Below, in pieces: positions 48,275 to 55,856 of a stretch of 64,000 nucleotides of DNA. The stretch's first letter is position 1. Each line of letters opens with the position of its first letter. Under the pieces are notes generated by a model that had not been told where the DNA came from, ran no database searches, and worked only from the letters and a program-made list of their open reading frames with translations. The position numbers and the translations under genes are program-made. This DNA is from Aeromonas australiensis (lineage in GTDB: Bacteria > Pseudomonadota > Gammaproteobacteria > Enterobacterales > Aeromonadaceae): assembly GCF_000819725.1 (NCBI RefSeq), contig NZ_CDDH01000045.1, forward strand, positions 62,001-126,000, read 5' to 3'.

Positions 48275-49669
48275 TCAATAATCGTCGTCAAACGCAGGGC
48301 CGGCATAGTTATCGAACCGGGAGAACTGACCCTGGAAGGTGAGGCGCACTCTTCCGATAGGGCCGTTACGCTGCTTGCCGATAATAATCTCGGCAATCCC
48401 CTTGTCAGGGCTGTCATCGTGATAAACCTCATCACGATAGATAAACATGATCAAATCCGCATCCTGCTCGATGGAGCCCGATTCACGAAGATCCGAGTTG
48501 ACCGGGCGCTTGTCGGCCCGCTGTTCCAGACTTCGGTTGAGCTGGGAGAGCGCCACCACCGGGCACTGCAGCTCTTTCGCCAAGGCCTTGAGGGAGCGGG
48601 ATATCTCGCCGATCTCCAGGGTACGGTTGTCAGAGAGCGCCGGCACCCGCATCAGCTGCAGGTAGTCCACCATGATCATGGATAGGCCACCGTGCTCGCG
48701 TGCCACCCGACGGGCACGGGAGCGTACATCGGTCGGGGTGAGGCCGGAGGCGTCATCGATATACATCTTGCCCTTCTCGAGCAGCAATCCCATGGTGGAG
48801 GAGAGGCGGGCCCAATCCTCGTCATCGAGCTGACCGGTACGCACCTTGGTCTGGTCGATGCGACCGACCGAGGCGAGCATACGCATGATGATCTGCTCGG
48901 AGGGCATCTCCAGCGAGAAGATAAGCACCGGCTTGTCGGCAGTGAGGGCCGCATGCTCGCACAGGTTCATGGCAAAGGTGGTCTTGCCCATGGAGGGACG
49001 GGCCGCCACGATGATCAAGTCCGAACGCTGCAGACCGGCGGTCATCTTGTCCAGATCGTTGTAGCCGCTCGATACCCCGGTCACCCCGTTGTGCGGGGTC
49101 TTGAACAGCTCTTCAATCTTGTCGACGGTCTGCTCGAGGATCAGCTTAAGCGGCTGGGGCCCCTCGTTGGCGCTGGTGCGCTGCTCGGCAATCTTGAATA
49201 CCTTGCTCTCGGCAAGATCAAGCAAGTCGCCTGAGGTACGACCCTGTGGCTCGTAGCCCGCTTCGACTATCTCGTTGGCGACCGAGATCATCTCCCGTAC
49301 CACCGCCCGCTCGCGCACGATTTCGGCGTAGGCGTTGATGTTGGCGGCACTCGGGGTGTTCTTGGCGATCTCCACCAGATAGGCGAAGCCACCGGACTCT
49401 TCCAGCTGTTCGGAGCGTTCCAGCTCCTCCTGCAGGGTGATGAGGTCGATGGGGTTGCCCGCATTGGAGAGGCGGGTCATGGCCTGGAAGATCAACCGGT
49501 GCGGACGGCTGTAGAAATCCTGATCGATCACCCGTTCGGCAACCCGATCCCAGGCATCGTTATCCAGCATAAGGCCGCCCAGTACGGACTGTTCGGCCTC
49601 AAAAGAGTGGGGAGGAACTTTCAGCTGTTGTGTCTTGGCGTCTTTTTTCGCCGTCACTTGCTCTGCCAT
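48275..49669 (-). CDS. dnaB: replicative DNA helicase
   Basis: 464 residues (ATG 49669; ATG 49675 also possible, no strong Shine-Dalgarno for either). N-terminal domain EAEQSVLGGLMLDNDAWDRV, then the RecA-type helicase domain with Walker A ARPSMGKTTFA, MPSEQI, VDYLQLMRVP, SQLNRSLEQRADKRP and RESGSIEQDADLIMFIYRDEVY. Unwinds DNA at the replication fork. Sequence follows E. coli DnaB over the full length. Hairpin GGTGATGGCG GTTT CGCCATTACC just after the stop lacks a T run. Confidence 0.96.
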   Translation of the reverse strand: MAEQVTAKKDAKTQQLKVPPHSFEAEQSVLGGLMLDNDAWDRVAERVIDQDFYSRPHRLIFQAMTRLSNAGNPIDLITLQEELERSEQLEESGGFAYLVEIAKNTPSAANINAYAEIVRERAVVREMISVANEIVEAGYEPQGRTSGDLLDLAESKVFKIAEQRTSANEGPQPLKLILEQTVDKIEELFKTPHNGVTGVSSGYNDLDKMTAGLQRSDLIIVAARPSMGKTTFAMNLCEHAALTADKPVLIFSLEMPSEQIIMRMLASVGRIDQTKVRTGQLDDEDWARLSSTMGLLLEKGKMYIDDASGLTPTDVRSRARRVAREHGGLSMIMVDYLQLMRVPALSDNRTLEIGEISRSLKALAKELQCPVVALSQLNRSLEQRADKRPVNSDLRESGSIEQDADLIMFIYRDEVYHDDSPDKGIAEIIIGKQRNGPIGRVRLTFQGQFSRFDNYAGPAFDDDY

Positions 49670-49746
49670 ACACATAAAAACCGCAGCGGGAAGGGGACGG
49701 GAATTTTACAAAAGAAAGCCAACCACGGCGAGCCCTATCTGGCGGC

Positions 49747-49848
49747 TCAGACCATCATAAAAGGCCATACCAGAGTCTGCTCTACCTTGACCATTTTGAT
49801 TTTGCTTCGCATTTTGCGCTCCTTGCGACTCAATCTTCTGCTTTTCAT
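49747..49848 (-). CDS. 33-residue basic small ORF upstream of dnaB
   Basis: ATG 49848 with GAGGAGAA eight bases upstream, an excellent Shine-Dalgarno. It encodes MKSRRLSRKERKMRSKIK followed by MVKVEQTLVWPFMMV, stop at 49747. Very basic N-terminal half and hydrophobic C-terminal half. It ends 77 bases before dnaB and could be co-transcribed or act as a leader peptide. I do not recognise it; real translation is inferred from the ribosome-binding site only. Confidence 0.5.
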   Translation of the reverse strand: MKSRRLSRKERKMRSKIKMVKVEQTLVWPFMMV

Positions 49849-50032
49849 CTGGTTTTCTCCTCTCGTTTGACGCCGCATCGCGGCAATCTCGTTCATGAAT
49901 AATTCATGCCAGAGGTGATATTGATTAATACAAGCTGCGACACAATCAGGGATTGGCAGCCTGCCATGCGCCCTGCTGAGCTTGCCAAAGCAGAGCATGC
50001 CCCAATAACAGACGAGAGTGAAAAGAGTCAAA

Positions 50033-50890
50033 ATGAAAAAGATGCTGACCCTGTTTGCCATGATCCTGGCCATTGGCCTGGGGGCACCTCACGCCGAAGC
50101 CAAAAAAATGGGCGGCGGCAAATCCTTTGGTAAAAGTTACAAAACTGCGCCGGCCCAGCCTGCGGCCAAACCGGTCGACAACAAAAACCCGACCCTGAAC
50201 GCCCAAACCCCGCCGAAAAAGAGTGGCATGATGGGTGGCCTGCTTGGCGGCCTGCTGGCTGGTGGCCTGTTTGCCTACCTGCTGGGCAGCGGTGCCTTTG
50301 AGGGTCTGCAGGGTATGGACTTCCTGCTGATCGCATTGTTGGCTCTGGGGGCCGTATTCCTGATCCGCGCCCTGCGCAAAGGCAAGGTGGCGGCGCCGCA
50401 ACAGCAGCAGACTGCGTATGCGGGCTATCAGGCGCCACAAGCTGCCCCCCAGCAGTTCGAGCAGAGCAACAGCGCACCGCAAGCCACTGGCTTTGCTGAC
50501 AGCGATGTGCCGTTCCGCCTGCCACCGGGCTTCGATATGAACGGTTTCCTGGCCGGAGCCCGCGACCACTATCGCACCCTGCAAGAGGCGTGGAACAAGA
50601 ACGATCTGGAGAAGATCCGTGAATACGTCAGCCCGGAGCTGTTTGAGCAACTCAAGGCCGACCGCGCCGACCTGACTGGCGAACAGCATACCGAAGTGAT
50701 GTACGTCGATACCCAGCTGGTACGCGCCGACTACGGCAGTGACTGGGCCCAGGTGAGCGTGCGCTTCAGTGGCCGCTACATGGACCGTCAGGAGCAGGTA
50801 GAAGAGGATATCCAAGAGGTATGGCACCTCGAGCGAGATCTAGCGAAAGACAATGCCCCTTGGCATATCGTTGGTATCGAGCAGCTGTAA
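50033..50890 (+). CDS. Tim44-like domain inner-membrane protein
   Basis: 285 residues from ATG 50033. Signal sequence/anchor MKKMLTLFAMILAIGLGAPHAEA, then a Gly/Lys and Pro-rich stretch, one or two transmembrane helices (GGLLGGLLAGGLFAYLLGSGAF and LLIALLALGAVFLIRALRKG), a Q-rich linker (APQQQQTAYAGYQAPQAAPQQ) and a C-terminal Tim44-like domain (FLAGARDHYRTLQEAWNKNDLEKIREYVSPELFEQL). Bacterial homologues are membrane proteins of unknown role. Single gene. Confidence 0.9.
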   Translation: MKKMLTLFAMILAIGLGAPHAEAKKMGGGKSFGKSYKTAPAQPAAKPVDNKNPTLNAQTPPKKSGMMGGLLGGLLAGGLFAYLLGSGAFEGLQGMDFLLIALLALGAVFLIRALRKGKVAAPQQQQTAYAGYQAPQAAPQQFEQSNSAPQATGFADSDVPFRLPPGFDMNGFLAGARDHYRTLQEAWNKNDLEKIREYVSPELFEQLKADRADLTGEQHTEVMYVDTQLVRADYGSDWAQVSVRFSGRYMDRQEQVEEDIQEVWHLERDLAKDNAPWHIVGIEQL

Positions 50891-50976
50891 GGCATTACGC
50901 CAATCAGTTTGTCACCCCACAATAGCCAGTCAGTCAAACCTGTCTGGCTATATTTTTGTCTATACCCCAATACCCT

Positions 50977-51008
50977 GTTACATGAGGCGCCCGAGCACCT
51001 CATGTAAC
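50977..51008. repeat. 11-bp perfect inverted repeat at the edge of the transposase remnant
   Basis: GTTACATGAGG and CCTCATGTAAC separated by ten bases. It overlaps the transposase stop codon; it lacks a T-run and does not fit integron attC consensus. Confidence 0.7.
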
Positions 51009-51400
51009 ATGCGCCCCCTTTCCGTAACGCTTCTGCATCCTGCGCCAACCCTGGTCGCTCTCCAGGTAGCCATGAAACCGCGCTTCTATCCAGGCATTCA
51101 ACCGATGGCGATACTCGCTCATATGCTGGATGTGGTAAGCGCCCACCTCTTCGCACTAACAATTGAAGCCCAATGAGCCCCCACCCTGCACTTTGCTGAA
51201 ACTGGCATCCTCTGTGACACCTGTGGCGGCAAAACCGCGATGACATTGCAGACACGGTAGTCACTGTTCCCCCTTGAACGACGAGAGGAAGAACATTCCA
51301 TCGAACACCATGATGCCCTCTTCCCGTCTGGCTTGACGGCCTGCTATGGCACACAAGAAACAATGGGGCGAGAGCAAGGCTACAATTGCGGCACCGTAAC
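51000..51400 (-). pseudogene. decayed IS1595-family transposase
   Basis: Fragments in different minus-strand frames line up with the ISXO2-like transposase domain. These are VFDGMFFLSSFKGEQ (family DETFFLESFKG), a short middle piece, and near the end EVGAYHIQHMSEYRHRLNAW, then IEARFHGYLESDQGWRRM (family YHxQxVNxYxxRLKxWxxRFxGV...YLxxYLGWRR). Stops and frameshifts separate them, so it is inactive. Assignment is from pattern recall, not a database search. Confidence 0.7.
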
Positions 51401-51558
51401 AACATGATCCCGGGAAAAAGTCACGCTTTCAGTGGTGGCTTGCGCATCATCTTCCCAGCACAAACGTTGACGCAACCAGGCAAGAGCTCTTAACCATCAA
51501 GGTTCTGGTCACTGATACAGAGTGAAGTAGCTAACGCGATAATCCCCACATAGCGGAT

Positions 51559-51960
51559 TCAGAGCGGGTCAGGTGACCCCAGCAGCTCGCGCAGTTGCAG
51601 GATATTGCCCTCAGGGTCGAAGGCGTTGCGTACCACAAAACCGGGCCCCGTCCACTGCTGTGGCAGCAGGCCGCCACCGAGATCCGCCGCCTTCGCTTCC
51701 GCCCTGGCGAGGCTGGATACGGTGAAGAACAGCTTGATGGCCCCCTCTTCCCGCAGTTCCGGCGGCCGCTTGATAACAACTTGCCCAACATAGGGCTCTG
51801 GAATGGCGTGGATCAGCAGCTGGATATCGCTGTTTTCCAGCACCACCAACTGCTCATCCTGACTACAGATCGCCATCTGCAGCAGGGTTCGGTAAAAGTG
51901 GGTCAGCAGGCCCAGATCCTTGGCATAGATCAGGGCACCTGCGCGAGCGGGGCCTGGCAT
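51559..51960 (-). CDS. VOC (glyoxalase/dioxygenase-fold) family protein
   Basis: 133 residues from ATG 51960 (GGAG upstream). The beta-alpha-beta-beta-beta pattern is visible: ARAGALIYAKDLGLLTHFYRTLL, LVVLENSDIQLLIHAIP, KLFFTVSSLARAEAKAADLGG and VVRNAFDPEGNILQLRE, where the last Glu is a common metal ligand of the VOC superfamily. Substrate unknown. It is the downstream neighbour of the minor-pilin operon but separated by about 105 bases. Confidence 0.82.
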   Translation of the reverse strand: MPGPARAGALIYAKDLGLLTHFYRTLLQMAICSQDEQLVVLENSDIQLLIHAIPEPYVGQVVIKRPPELREEGAIKLFFTVSSLARAEAKAADLGGGLLPQQWTGPGFVVRNAFDPEGNILQLRELLGSPDPL

Positions 51961-52065
51961 GGAGCACTCCTCAATGGTGAACGAATAGTGAACGGCTGGG
52001 TAGACAGCTCCCCACCTTCTCACAGTTGCGTGCCCTGTTCGATCCTTTTTAGCAGCTCCCCAGCC

Positions 52066-53697
52066 TCACAACACAAAGTGCCATTGCCGCAGTGCCAGCG
52101 TCGGTGGTGGCCCCTGATCTGCCCCCAGATCCGCCATGCCCAGCGCCTCATCGTAGTGAAGACTACCAGTACCACTCTGTGTCAGAGACTTGGCTCGCAG
52201 TGCGCCGAACAACCCTCCACTACCGCGGATGTCCATCTCGGTGAGCGGGGCATAGAGGGCGGCATAGAGCGGGGTATTACCCGACAGCTTGACCCCATCC
52301 TTGCCACTATACGCGGAATAGATGGAAATGGCAGGCGTACCGCCAGCGGTCAGCCCCTGTTTGGCTGCCGTCACCTCGGCACCGGCACCGAGATTGACCT
52401 TGCCGCTGACGATCAGGGTCAGGCTGCTCCCCTCGCTCACCGTCAACTTGTTGCTGCCAGTCATGGTGAAATCCTTGTCGATCAGCAGCACCACATCCCC
52501 CTTGATGGTGAGATTGGCATCGGCCCCCATATTGAGACTGTCGAGCTTGTAAACGGTCTGCTCCTTGCCAAACAGCTCCCCCTTGCCGGGTAGCGGCAGT
52601 CCGGGCTTGTGCTGGTTGCTGCTGGTGACCGAGCCGGTGGCGGGATCCGTGGTCAGCACCATCTGCTGGGTGGCACCCAGCCTCAACGGGCCATTGGGCG
52701 GCAGATTGGCCAGCTTGGGAGAGTTCGGCAGCGCGGCCACATTGAGCGGGTCACACACCTGCCCGACTACCGGTGGTAGCCTGGGGTGGGTGTTGTACTG
52801 GGCATCCAGATATTTCTGGTGATTCTCATCGAGGAATGCCCCCTTCCCACCATAGTTCAATTTGTCGTCAGCAATGCTGGTGCCATGACCCATAGAAACA
52901 TCTCCATTGATCGCAACAGCTCCGGCAATATGCCCCCCTTGCAAGGCAAAATTTCCACTCCCGTTTACGCTGCCCTCAACCCTGACGACCCCATCAGAGG
53001 GAGAAATGGTGATGTCACCGCCAGCAAGTACATTACCCGCAACAGGTGAAGAGCCGTTCAAGGTCACCGAGCCGGTCGCCCGCACATCACCCCAGATGGG
53101 GGAGTGCCCGGCGAGCACCACATTGGCCTTGTCGCTAACGGTCGCCACCTTGGCGTTTTGCCCCTGATTAAGAGTCCCGGAAACAGACTCCTTGTACGCC
53201 CCCTTGCGCGAATCATAGCTGTCGATAAAACCGCTACCGGAGAGGCTTAGCCCTTCGCATGCCACCACCGAATCCTGAAAGATCAGATTGCCCGGCTCGC
53301 GCTTGAGGGCAAACAGCGCATTGAGGCTGGCATTACCCTCCAGATAGTGGCCATGGCTCTGCAGCGCCAGCTTGTTGCCTGCGGAGGAAGTCAACCGGTC
53401 GATGTTGAAACTGCTGCCCGCCATGGCCCCTTCCCCCCTGCCAGGCACCTTCTGCACCAGCCGCTCCCACTCGATGCGCGGTTCGGCGCCAAGAGCCTGA
53501 TGCAGGGCACGATAACTGTCGTTCATCCCCTGCTCGGCACTGAGCTGCGCATTGATCTTCTTGTGAAAATTGCCGCTCAGGCGAGTCTGCAACTGGTTCT
53601 CCTGAATGCTGGTAAACACCAGCAGACTCGACAGCAGGCTCACCACCAGCACCACCAGCAGTACGGCTCCCCGCTGCCCCTGCAATCCCTTGTTCAT
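52066..53697 (-). CDS. pilX: PilX-type minor pilin with a very large C-terminal domain
   Basis: 543 residues. The N terminus QRGAVLLVVLVVSLLSSLLVF is the PilX_N pilin-like helix without a standard prepilin Glu5, followed by SGNFHKKINAQLSAEQGMN (PilX signature). From about residue 130 a long, Gly/Ser-rich repetitive beta region (GNVLAGGDITIS, GSVNGSGNFALQGG, LTIKGDVVLLIDKDFTM, LTLIVSGKVNLGAG) suggests a beta-helix. Typical PilX proteins are about 150-200 residues, so this is two to three times normal length. ATG overlaps the pilW stop (ATGA). Confidence 0.82.
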   Translation of the reverse strand: MNKGLQGQRGAVLLVVLVVSLLSSLLVFTSIQENQLQTRLSGNFHKKINAQLSAEQGMNDSYRALHQALGAEPRIEWERLVQKVPGRGEGAMAGSSFNIDRLTSSAGNKLALQSHGHYLEGNASLNALFALKREPGNLIFQDSVVACEGLSLSGSGFIDSYDSRKGAYKESVSGTLNQGQNAKVATVSDKANVVLAGHSPIWGDVRATGSVTLNGSSPVAGNVLAGGDITISPSDGVVRVEGSVNGSGNFALQGGHIAGAVAINGDVSMGHGTSIADDKLNYGGKGAFLDENHQKYLDAQYNTHPRLPPVVGQVCDPLNVAALPNSPKLANLPPNGPLRLGATQQMVLTTDPATGSVTSSNQHKPGLPLPGKGELFGKEQTVYKLDSLNMGADANLTIKGDVVLLIDKDFTMTGSNKLTVSEGSSLTLIVSGKVNLGAGAEVTAAKQGLTAGGTPAISIYSAYSGKDGVKLSGNTPLYAALYAPLTEMDIRGSGGLFGALRAKSLTQSGTGSLHYDEALGMADLGADQGPPPTLALRQWHFVL

Positions 53698-54254
53698 CCC
53701 GCTCCCCCTGCTGTGGCGTTGGCACCGGATGTGGCCAGCGCTGCCGCCCAGACCGCCTTGCGGCGGGCCACCTGCACCTCGACCCCAGGCGCCAGATAGC
53801 TCGGCAGCCCTTCGGGCAAGATGCGAATATTGACCAGCGCCCCCTGCTGGCCGAATTCAAGATCCTGAAGATGGGTCAGCAACAGGCGCGGGCCATCTCC
53901 GTCATCACAACTGAGTACCGGCGGCGTGAAGCGGTACTGCTCGGTAAAATCGACGGTTTTATGGTTGCCAAGGCAGGAGAGCACCTGACTGCCCCCCTCC
54001 ACCTTGAAGGCGAGCGTCAGGCGATCAGGGGTGATGGCTATCAGCTGATCTGCCTGCTTGATGCTGTTGGTAAAGGTGAGGGCGGCAAAGCGAAGTACCT
54101 CGTTTGCCTGCTCCAGCGCCTTGCTCTGCTCAACCGTGCTCTTGATCGGGGCGTAACCGGCAAAAATCGCCAGCATCAACATCAGACCGAGCACCATGGA
54201 GATCATCAGCTCGACGAGACTGACGCCTCGTTGCCGTGAGGGGAGGCTTAGCAT
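53694..54254 (-). CDS. pilW: type IV pilus minor pilin PilW
   Basis: 186 residues from ATG 54254, overlapping the pilV stop by seven bases. Prepilin motif RQRG-VSLVELMISMVLGLML with Glu5 after the cleavage site, then a globular domain with ARFAALTF-like FAALTFTNSIKQADQL and cysteines in VLSCLGN and VLSCDDGDG. Part of the minor-pilin complex that primes pilus assembly. Confidence 0.88.
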   Translation of the reverse strand: MLSLPSRQRGVSLVELMISMVLGLMLMLAIFAGYAPIKSTVEQSKALEQANEVLRFAALTFTNSIKQADQLIAITPDRLTLAFKVEGGSQVLSCLGNHKTVDFTEQYRFTPPVLSCDDGDGPRLLLTHLQDLEFGQQGALVNIRILPEGLPSYLAPGVEVQVARRKAVWAAALATSGANATAGGAG

Positions 54255-54640
54255 AAGGGCGGAAATCCTGCGTTCAGTTCTACCCGCTTGGCACCGGAGA
54301 CCCGCGCATCCTGCCACTCGATGGCGACCACAAAGTTGTCGCTATAACGGTTCGGCAGCACCAGCCGGTGGCCATCCCGCAGGGTGAAACGGGCAAGAAA
54401 ATCGGCCTGGGTGAACCGCTCGGGCTTGCGCTGCACTTCGCACAGCGAACTCCAGATCTGCTCCACGCTGTTGCTCGCCTCGATTGTGGCCAGGGTGCTC
54501 TGCAAGCTGTAGTGCGCCTGCTGCAACGAGACCACCTGCCCCTTGGCCAAGCCGAGAAACACCATCACCGCCAGTACCATGGAGACCATGATCTCCACCA
54601 GATTGAAGCCTTGCTGGCGGGCAAGTGAGGCGTGTCTCAT
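54248..54640 (-). CDS. pilV: type IV pilus minor pilin PilV
   Basis: 130 residues. Prepilin peptidase site QQG-FNLVEIMVSMVLAVMVF with Glu5, hydrophobic helix, and a C-terminal globular part ending FPPLC (disulfide with the Cys in SLCEVQR). ATG 54640 overlaps the fimT stop (ATGA). Confidence 0.88.
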   Translation of the reverse strand: MRHASLARQQGFNLVEIMVSMVLAVMVFLGLAKGQVVSLQQAHYSLQSTLATIEASNSVEQIWSSLCEVQRKPERFTQADFLARFTLRDGHRLVLPNRYSDNFVVAIEWQDARVSGAKRVELNAGFPPLC

Positions 54641-55056
54641 GAGCAGCTCCCTTGCAGCAGCTGGCCGCTCGGGGCCACGCAGAGCACGCGCTGCTCACCG
54701 AGGCGATTGGCCAGAATGATCTCGGCATGGCTACTGCTGCCGGTTGGCGCGATCTGGATGGGGTCAAACGGCTTGATCACCACGCCGCCAGCAGGTGCTG
54801 CCGCCTGACGCAGCAACTTGCTGTCAGCCATCACCTCCCAGCCACCGTTCTCGGTGCCCTGCAGTACCACCGGCAGGGTCAGCTTGACCGCTTCGCTGCG
54901 GGCAAAGCGGTAGGCTGACGCGAGCTCGGTCGCACTGCGATCGAGTCGTTCGGCCGCGAGGCGCTGACTCATGGAGGGCAACCCGACCAATAACAAGATG
55001 GCGGCGATGCCGACCGTTACCATCAACTCAATCAGGGTAAATCCGCGCACGTTCAT
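54637..55056 (-). CDS. fimT: minor pilin FimT/GspH type
   Basis: 139 residues from ATG 55056, which lies one base after the pilE stop. Prepilin site VRG-FTLIELMVTVGIAAILL with Glu5; SATELASAYRFARSEAVKL is the GspH/FimT signature; C-terminal disulfide pair VLCVAPSG and GSCS. FimT homologues take part in pilus priming and DNA uptake. Confidence 0.9.
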   Translation of the reverse strand: MNVRGFTLIELMVTVGIAAILLLVGLPSMSQRLAAERLDRSATELASAYRFARSEAVKLTLPVVLQGTENGGWEVMADSKLLRQAAAPAGGVVIKPFDPIQIAPTGSSSHAEIILANRLGEQRVLCVAPSGQLLQGSCS

Positions 55057-55057
55057 C

Positions 55058-55447
55058 TTATGATCCCCAGCAATCATGGCGATTGGCCGCGCGATAACCG
55101 GTCTGATCGAGGGTCAGAGTGCCGCACTCATCCTGTTGTCGCGTCGTTGGAATGGCTTTGAGCAGGTAGTCGCCAGCATCTTGCTGGCTGTAGCTGAACT
55201 GGTAGAAATCCGTGCTGGAAGGGGTGGCAAACGTGTCGGGATAACGGCCCTGTTGGGTATAGATACGTTCGAGGGCGAGTGCCTGCTCCAGCAGTTGCTG
55301 CTGCGCTTCGTAACGACGTCCCTGTTGCAGATAACCCTGATACGCTGGCAACGCGATGGCGGCGAGAATGCTGACAACCGTCATGGCGATCAACAACTCG
55401 ATCAGACTAAACCCCCGGCAATGGGACCACGCCTTAAAGTCGTTCAC
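55058..55447 (-). CDS. pilE: PilE-type minor pilin
   Basis: 129 residues, GTG start at 55447 with AAGGAT upstream. Leader MNDFKAWSHCRG before FSLIELLIAMTVVSILAAIALPAYQGYLQQGRR region: cleavage after Gly12, Glu5 present. C-terminal disulfide loop between DECGTLTL and HDCWGS as in PilE/PilA. First gene of a five-gene operon pilE-fimT-pilV-pilW-pilX; pilY1, usually present in such operons, is missing. Confidence 0.88.
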   Translation of the reverse strand: MNDFKAWSHCRGFSLIELLIAMTVVSILAAIALPAYQGYLQQGRRYEAQQQLLEQALALERIYTQQGRYPDTFATPSSTDFYQFSYSQQDAGDYLLKAIPTTRQQDECGTLTLDQTGYRAANRHDCWGS

Positions 55448-55856
55448 TTATCATCCTTGGCAAGTGTTGTTATTGGTCGGCCTAAGGCCGCAGATGTGAT
55501 GACTTAATAATCACAAAAAATTAACTGACTCAATTGAACAACACAAAATCGTCACACTCAATGTAAAAAAGATAGTTATGTGATCTGTTATTAATTTTTA
55601 AGCCATTTTCGCCGCCACTAATCTCGCTAAGCAAATAAAGCTAGGCCAATCGTGCCGACGACCCGTCCGTTATGCGCCCTTCTGTCGAGCCGAGATACAT
55701 GGACAACAACGGAGCGAAGAGTGAAACCCGGCCGTGCAATGAAAGAGTAAAAAAAACCTTTGGCCAATTTTTGCTATCCCTGTCCGTTTCTGGCTAGTCA
55801 CGGCCCCCGAGCCCCCTTACTCTTTTGCCATCTATTCCAGCAAAGCCGCCAACACC
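55448..55856. other. divergent promoter region, pilin operon / ada-alkA
   Basis: About 410 bases, AT-rich near the pilin side. A CGGCCTAAGGCCG palindrome lies at about 55479-55491. No confident promoter or Ada box. A 41-codon frame from 55671 lacks a ribosome-binding site and is not called. Confidence 0.4.

Larger units (their letters stand above)
50891..51558. other. gene-poor region with a decayed insertion sequence
   Basis: 668 bases without an intact gene. It holds the inverted repeat at 50977-51008 and the transposase remnant at 51000-51400. The stretch 51400-51558 shows nothing I can support. Confidence 0.6.

Noticed and set aside
50977-51008. Inverted repeat as an integron attC site
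   Set aside because: The arms do not fit the RYYYAAC/GTTRRRY core sites, and no integrase or cassette is nearby.
50788-51405. 205-codon minus-strand frame
   Set aside because: It crosses the Tim44-like gene end and the transposase remnant in a frame that does not give the transposase motifs.
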